A stretch of 64,000 nucleotides of DNA. It comes from Paragonimus skrjabini miyazakii (taxonomy: Eukaryota > Platyhelminthes > Trematoda > Plagiorchiida > Troglotrematidae). The notes beneath the pieces are model-generated. The model did no database searches. It saw only the letters and a list, made by a program, of their open reading frames with translations, and was not told the DNA's origin. The DNA lies in the NCBI GenBank assembly GCA_014338405.1, contig JTDE01000724.1:90555-154554 (forward strand), written 5' to 3'. Positions 57,698 to 64,000 of this stretch are shown here, piece after piece (positions within the stretch are counted from its first letter, which is position 1; every line of letters begins with the position of its first letter). The translations under genes and the position numbers were made by a program.

Positions 57698-60600
57698 GTC
57701 TGGGATAAACATCAGTAACAGTGCACTATTTTGGGGACTGAACATTCTCCGACGCCATCGTAATCTTGCATCGTTAATCGGTCATTTCATTTAGCTTATC
57801 CATGGTACCCCTGGGAAGACTGTTACGTAGAAATGTGAAATAGTGGGTCCCCGATACAAATTTGAAAAAGGTCAACAGTATGGCGTAAGATGTCTTGTGC
57901 GCAAATATTTCGTTCGCATTTCATCTGTCACTAATGCGAAATTAGTGCAATCAATAGATAGCAAGCAGGCATGGCAACAATGGTGAAGAATGCGAGCGTG
58001 ATAAGCGAGGTCTGAATGATCGAGACTCAAGTACACGGCATTCGGATGACGCAACATGAGGCTGATAAGGACGGTTACGTAACAATGTCGGATGATCATG
58101 GGCAGTTAAGTGAGGGGTGGAGGGAATGTTAACAAGTAATTTTAAACTGGACTGTAAGCTAAACTGTTAGACAGATGCATGGTAGAAAGTAAAATAAGAC
58201 GTTCAGATCTTGACAACCTAATCTGCCAATGTAAAACACATTTAATAAGCATGGTTTGTTGTACGTGTAAATCATCACAAACTATTTTGTTGAAAATCTT
58301 CATACTGGTAATACGAACTACAGGTTCTATCAGCAAAAATGACAGAAACGTCTGGTAACACAATAAGAACTTAGGGAGATTGTATCAATGAACTGATCGC
58401 CTAAATGAATACTGAGACATCTATAGAACATGCAAACATTTTTGCTGTTACGACGGGTTTAAACTTCAGTGAGTGCAATATTACCGTATGCAAAAATTTA
58501 GGGATTGAAAAGAAAAATAATGAAACGCGTTTGTTGATAGTTGATTTCGAGCAGCTGAAGGTATACTAACATTTACTGGAGTTTAATTCCTGGGTCCCTG
58601 TGGCAGAACCTCACATGAGACAATTTGTAAAATTATACTATTGAAAATTAGTCATAAAAGTGTGTCAAAGAATCAAATAATTACGATGGTCAGATAAATG
58701 TGCACATTCCCAGTCAGCATTTTTATAAATTGTAAATGAGTGCACTGCTTCTGGTAGAATAGCGCAATTGTTAGTAAATAACCCGGATACGACACCAAAC
58801 GGAAACGCAAAAGTCACATGTTCAATGAAGTAGTTCAAGGCTTGTCTGATTAATATATTCAAAAGCTTGGGGGAATTATGTATAGAGGGCTAAAAATCGA
58901 GCGTTATCAAGTCACTCATCAAAATTGAATGAGCTGGCGATCAGAAAACAGACAGGCTTTGTTGGACTGCTAACCAGTTCAGTGGTGACGGGAAATTGCT
59001 AGTTCTTTCCAGACAGAGGGTGTTTTCCAAAATTTTCTGTACCAGTGAATGGCAATAATTATGGGGGAATGTGAGATTTTCATTTTGGGAGCACACTTTT
59101 CCCTCCCTCTGCAATTCCATCCATATTTACGTAATTAGATACGAAGATATTCAGTAGCATCGCCACTAAAAGCGAACATTAGTTAGGAACGATTGATCCA
59201 TCCACTTTGTCAGTTTTGAGTTAGACGGACCAACTGATTTGTGTGATGAGTATGCGGAAATGAATGTACACAATCATATCAAATTATGACAACAGCGGTA
59301 GATTTTGTGGTCGTATCTAAGGTAAACATGACAAATGACTTTTCGCAGCAAACATGTTAAAAACATATGATAGCTTTGAACAGTTTATTTCAAATAGTAC
59401 TAGAAAGACTGGAAGATATAGCTTTAGAATGGCCAAACAACCATCTTGACAATATCATGAATGCCAACACCACGGCTCACCATAGACATTGCTCTCACAT
59501 CTAATCCATTTACCGGAAAGCCCAAGAACGATGCGTTCATCCCAATAGAGAAGATGATACTCCTCAGTAAAGAAAAAAATAAGCAAAATTATGTAGGATA
59601 ATTTGTACACATAAACCTGAAAAGGTAACGTTGAGATCGATACTGGCACGAAAGTTACTCATGATCAAAGTTAAGTAACACCAGCAACACTATGCCATAT
59701 GTGACACGTAAGTAGCAGTGTACTGAACACAGGTGAACAAAAATTGCATAACGGGATTTTTGGATTCTCGAGAGCAACATGGAGAGGATTTGGATTGTCA
59801 TGGATAATTGATTGAATCAGTGGAATTTTCTGGGACATGACGGACGGACAGGTTGATGTGAAAGTACTCTTCGACTTCTAATTCGTTTGCTGGATGAAGC
59901 CGTACGAGTCAAACTTGCCCAATGTAGGACCGCGTATTATTCAGCTCATTTGGCGAGGTCAAGGCAAGATGTGTTGTTTAGTATGCCGCTCCGAAGTGAA
60001 TGGTGCTTACCGTCAACACGTAATATAGAAATGCATGACACAAACCTGATTAGTAGTGACAGTGTGCGTGGCCATGAACCATACCAAACAATGAACTAGG
60101 TAATATGTTGTTAACACCGACATTAGCATTGCTGGCAGACTTGGTAGTGTTGTTTATGCCAAGCACGGTGTTGGGTAGTCCTTGTCAGACGTCGTGCCGG
60201 GCACTAAATAAAAACACATCCACTATCATAGATCACAATAGCCTTTGAAATGCCGGTATATTTGGTTGGAGTGACCTGGATGCGTTGTGTAGCATCATAA
60301 CTGAATACTAAGTCCGTCATTACACAGATGATCTAACTAACTTGTCATTGAATGTTCAGAATTCACTAAAAGTCCCACTTTGGAATGCTACTTCACTTAT
60401 TAATATTATGGCGTTATTCAAGAAAATCTACCTTTTTGTGTGTCACCTGACTGTTTGTGTTCCTTTATTTCTGGTTATCGTCTCTTGTTACGTAGGTCAT
60501 TCGGCGCACTACTCTCTTAAAACCAAGTAGTCGTTGCAAACAACGAACAACAGATGGAGCACAGAGGAAATCCGGAGGTTTGATCACGTGACTCGTATAT

Positions 60601-62639
60601 ATGTCCAAGAAAATCAGCTAACCGTTCCCAGGAAGTCAGCACCAGAATGATGTCCCGAACTATAAGGCTCATTCTCTCCAGCTCGCAGAACACTTCGTTC
60701 GGTCGCCCATTCCACGGCTGGGGCAGCTGATCCTCTAAAATCAGGCAAAACGTGAGTTTTAGTTGAACTATTTGGCCAGTTGGGGGTAAATAGCTTCACC
60801 GTGTCTTAGCGAGCAAAGCGATCGCTCGGTATAGTAAAAGTTGAAAGTAACACTGGCTTCATCTTAACAAAAATTGTCGTCCAGATATGAGACTTGACCA
60901 ACTGCAGGACAGCCATAAGTGGCCAATGATTTACACGATCCGCCACAACAGCTGACAAAGTTTCTCATCCAAGTGGCATGAATTCACTGTCGCGCCGCAT
61001 TTGGTTTTCCTTGATTTCGCAAGGTAGAACTCAAAAAAAGAGAGACAAAACGAAAAAGCGACATGTGTAGCTTAGAACTTTCCTACAGAGGTTTGCATCT
61101 TGGATGCATAGTTCATGAACAGCGAAACCAGTCTTGTTTTGCAGAACTCGTACGTTACTGCGGCCCGTCTAGATTGAGCCCTGTCACTCCAAATCCCGTG
61201 AAGTGGTCATGACTCTACTCCTAACTTCTGGGTGCTTATAGTCGGGTCATTTGTCACTGTAAAAATATACGATATGAGCAATTGCATGCTGGTTATAGAA
61301 GTTTTCTATGCATTCCCAAAGCAATTTGGCTATCATCCTCAAGTTCCACCATTCATCAGAACCGCCTACGATTTTGTGCGTCACCTAATGTGTTTATTAG
61401 TGTAATGTTACCTATTAGTTGGGTAATGCATATCGATCTAGCAATTTGCCTAAGTTCTGATTCCTTCAGGACGTTTCTGTTTACCGATAGCAAGTTGAAC
61501 AGCACAAACCACTGAAAATAAGGCAATGGTGTAGAGGTGACGTAGCACCGTACTGCGGCGGTTAAAGTGTTAACGGACAACAGCAGCAAGTTGATCTGAA
61601 ATATTTGGTTCATCAACTGATTGATGAAGGCTGTTGACAACCTATACCTAAAAATTGTGTACTGATTGAACCATTTTTCGTGAATTTCAAGGTGAGACTG
61701 AATACACAACAAAACTGCACAGTTTATTGTCGCTGCGTGAAGATTAATATCACTTGCTATAGATGAAAAAGCAAATTATCTCGTTCACGTTTATCATATT
61801 CTACCACAAAGCCTGCATGTCAAAGATACTAACATAATTAAGCCCTGAATAAACACAGCTATAGTTAATTTCCATACCTTTGTTCAGTACTAGTTTCAAT
61901 TTGTGCGACTACATTGCTAATATGTTAACAGTCATTGACTGATTCTACTATAGACAGGCAATGTGCTCCAATAATACATGACTGATGTATCGTTTTTGCG
62001 TTAGAAACGCACACAAAGTCAGCAGAATAAAGATTATGAAAACAAATTGCGTTGATATTTGAGTTGTACAAGATTTTCCGACCGCTCTAATGTTTTAAAA
62101 CAGTCCTGTTGCTATGGCAACACTGTCAAAATCGCAACTTTGCTTGGTTCAGAAAAAAATATTGTTCCGATAGCAATTATCACTAAATGAGCACTTCCAC
62201 AAATGTACCTTTTTAATTGCAACACATTGGAAGACCTATAACGAATGCAGACCCACTATCTTTGTTTAATTTTACGTACACCCACTATCTGTTCACTTCA
62301 CCCACGATAGTTCCACAGAGGGTGTCATGCTGTGCGACAGTATCCAGGACAATCAATCATCTATTGATGTATGAAGGATGAAGTGATCCGAAAAATTAGA
62401 AGGATAACATGACAATTTGCAGATTAACACATTGCTGTGAATCACTGCCTGAATTAGCTGCCACCTGGCAAAGTAGAAGAAATAATTTGGTCTTTAATGA
62501 CCACATCGTCACTTGCTGAAACTAAAGAGACATTATACACAAACACTTTCTGCGCAACTGTCGGGTAGTTAAATTCGAGTGGATACATTAAGGTAACATG
62601 GAGGGACGAGTGAGAAGTTAGTGGCTGAAATACAGGCTT
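57698..62639. other. No recognisable gene
   Basis: Many short frames (up to 118 codons at 61356-61712, minus) without recognisable domains. The slightly GC-richer bits near 57900-58110 and 60610-60800 may be old repeats that I cannot name. Confidence 0.5.
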
Positions 62640-62865
62640 TAATTAAAGGTCAGGTGAACGATGTGCTGCTGAAAAAACTGTAACAACAGCAAATTGAGCT
62701 GTTACTCAGCCAGAATGACACAGGTCACAGATACCGTAACTGCCGTAGCAGCGATGTGTCTACAGCAATCTCTCTTCTAAACTTCCAGATAACAACAGTC
62801 TCAGCAAGGCGTAGCACCTGGTTTTATGAGGTCGCAGATCTCATCCGGAAGCGGGTCAAGTAGGG
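62640..62865 (+). pseudogene. Possible LTR-retrotransposon gag trace
   Basis: In one plus-strand frame, LLKK, a stop, QQQIELLLSQ and later STWFYEVADLIRKR recall the start of Gypsy-type gag proteins, which have a Gln-rich helix and then a W-F-x-x-Y/E-D-L motif. The match is short, broken by a stop, and unsupported by any protease, RT or long terminal repeat nearby. Confidence 0.18.
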
Positions 62866-64000
62866 CGTTACATAAATATGTTATATTATACTTAGCCATA
62901 CAGTGGATTCGGTATCGTGCAACATACTCAAAGTTTTGATAGGGCAACGACAAACTTCTCCGGTAACTGCGTTCTTTCGAGCTCCAATCAGATCAGTAGC
63001 ACCGTCCAGCAGTGTTCGTGGGTGTGCACAGAATATTGGAAATTAGATCGTTTACTCTCGTTTTTGATCTAAGTCGATAAGAGCACTGTTCCTGATGTTC
63101 AACGTTGGAAATACAAACGTGCCACTTTTTTGAAACTGTTCCAATCCGGAAGTGCAAACCAGGGTTATATTTTAGGATAGAGATTGCTATAAACATACTG
63201 CTGCCAGAACAGTACCAATAATTGTAATTTTGACTATCCTCGTACTTTGGTGTTTTTCAGTTTGTGACCTTGCTTACATGTAAAATTGCTGTCGTAAGTA
63301 TTCGCAAAAGTGCAATAAAAATAACGATATCAAACTTCAACTTCATGGTTCAACGGTAAGTACGTGTCTATTGGAAAGGTCACCAAAACCGTACATATCT
63401 ATAGAAAAACCGTCACACTCAGTCACTCGAATACTATACAATTCACTTGGCGTTAAATCGAAGATCTTTACTAATTAAGTTCTCTCTGCTATCAGGAATG
63501 ATTGAAAAGAAAATCACTGTACACGGGGTGACCATTCTGATAATGTCAAGCACGATGAAGTAAATCAATCATTTGGACGGTTACAATAAAAGTATGTGAT
63601 ACCGATGTGATTTGCTTACAGAGAGACGAAATATCTCCACTGAATGACATAAAATCAGGAGTATATTCTAGTTGACAGAAGGATATACAGACTTTCTGAC
63701 ATAGACTGGAACGTACCCCTGGGTATATTACACAGACACATTTTGAGAAACAGCATTTAATGATTACTTCTGAAGCATATTTTAGATTTCTTACCTTGTG
63801 ACGAGGAAATGTCACAATGATTGCGCTCTATTTGATCCAAATCACAGCTCATAATGACTTGTATGTAGCTATGGTCTGAATCGCATACAAACCCGTCACA
63901 AGAACATTTCAAACTGACAAACATTTTACTACGAAGCGGAGGGTAATAACTGAACCACTGCAAAACTGAAAGAGATTGATAAACAAAGAAGTGAACAGTA
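62866..64000. other. No recognisable gene
   Basis: Three overlapping minus-strand frames of 67-89 codons have no recognisable domain. Confidence 0.55.

Noticed and set aside
1..64000. CRISPR array, operon or bacterial genes
   Set aside because: No evenly spaced direct repeats with unique spacers, no long coding density and no Shine-Dalgarno pattern. The content is eukaryotic retroelements.

Overview
This 64 kb window looks like non-coding DNA from a metazoan genome. The likeliest source is a parasitic flatworm, probably a digenean fluke. The base composition is moderately AT-rich, reading frames are short on both strands, and there are no operons or ribosome-binding sites. Three blocks of N mark assembly gaps, two of them exactly 100 N. 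I recognise only mobile-element pieces: a CR1-like LINE with a PHD-finger ORF1, RTE-like remnants, a Penelope-like retroelement, a DNA-transposase N-terminus and several tRNA-like SINE families. One of those families carries a hammerhead-ribozyme-like core, as the schistosome SMalpha SINE does. The flatworm assignment rests on remembered resemblance and was not searched. I found no host protein-coding exon, rRNA or functional tRNA that I can defend.

Layout. 1-16 kb: diffuse sequence with tRNA-like repeats of two families (A and B, my names), an RTE endonuclease remnant (8.65-9.62 kb) and a GC-rich tandem duplication (12.48-12.82 kb). 16-17.4 kb: a head-to-head inverted pair of family A, followed by a head-to-head pair of SMalpha-like elements (family C) with hammerhead-like cores. 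17.4-20 kb: nothing recognised. 20-25.8 kb: a minus-strand CR1-like LINE with its 5' tandem repeats on the right and unidentified GC-richer DNA beyond its 3' end. 25.9-40.6 kb: mostly featureless, with a 320-bp palindrome at 27.5 kb and one family B copy at 34 kb. 40.65-41.06 kb: the best-preserved family A inverted pair, with arms about 94% identical over the tRNA-like cores. 41-48 kb: more family B copies, a 15-bp minisatellite and a gap beside another interspersed repeat. 48.1-50.4 kb: a minus-strand RT remnant, a transposase helix-turn-helix remnant and a 215-bp MITE. 52.9-55.3 kb: a decayed Penelope-like element between inverted 355-bp repeats. 55.3-64 kb: nothing recognised except a gap and one weak gag-like trace.

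How the parts relate. The LINE, RTE and Penelope elements are all broken by stops, frameshifts or lost catalytic residues, so none should be autonomous. The small elements need enzymes from elsewhere in the genome. The most unusual theme is that three unrelated-looking tRNA-like families (A, B and C) each occur here as foldback structures with their 3' ends pointing outward. These should give long RNA hairpins if transcribed.
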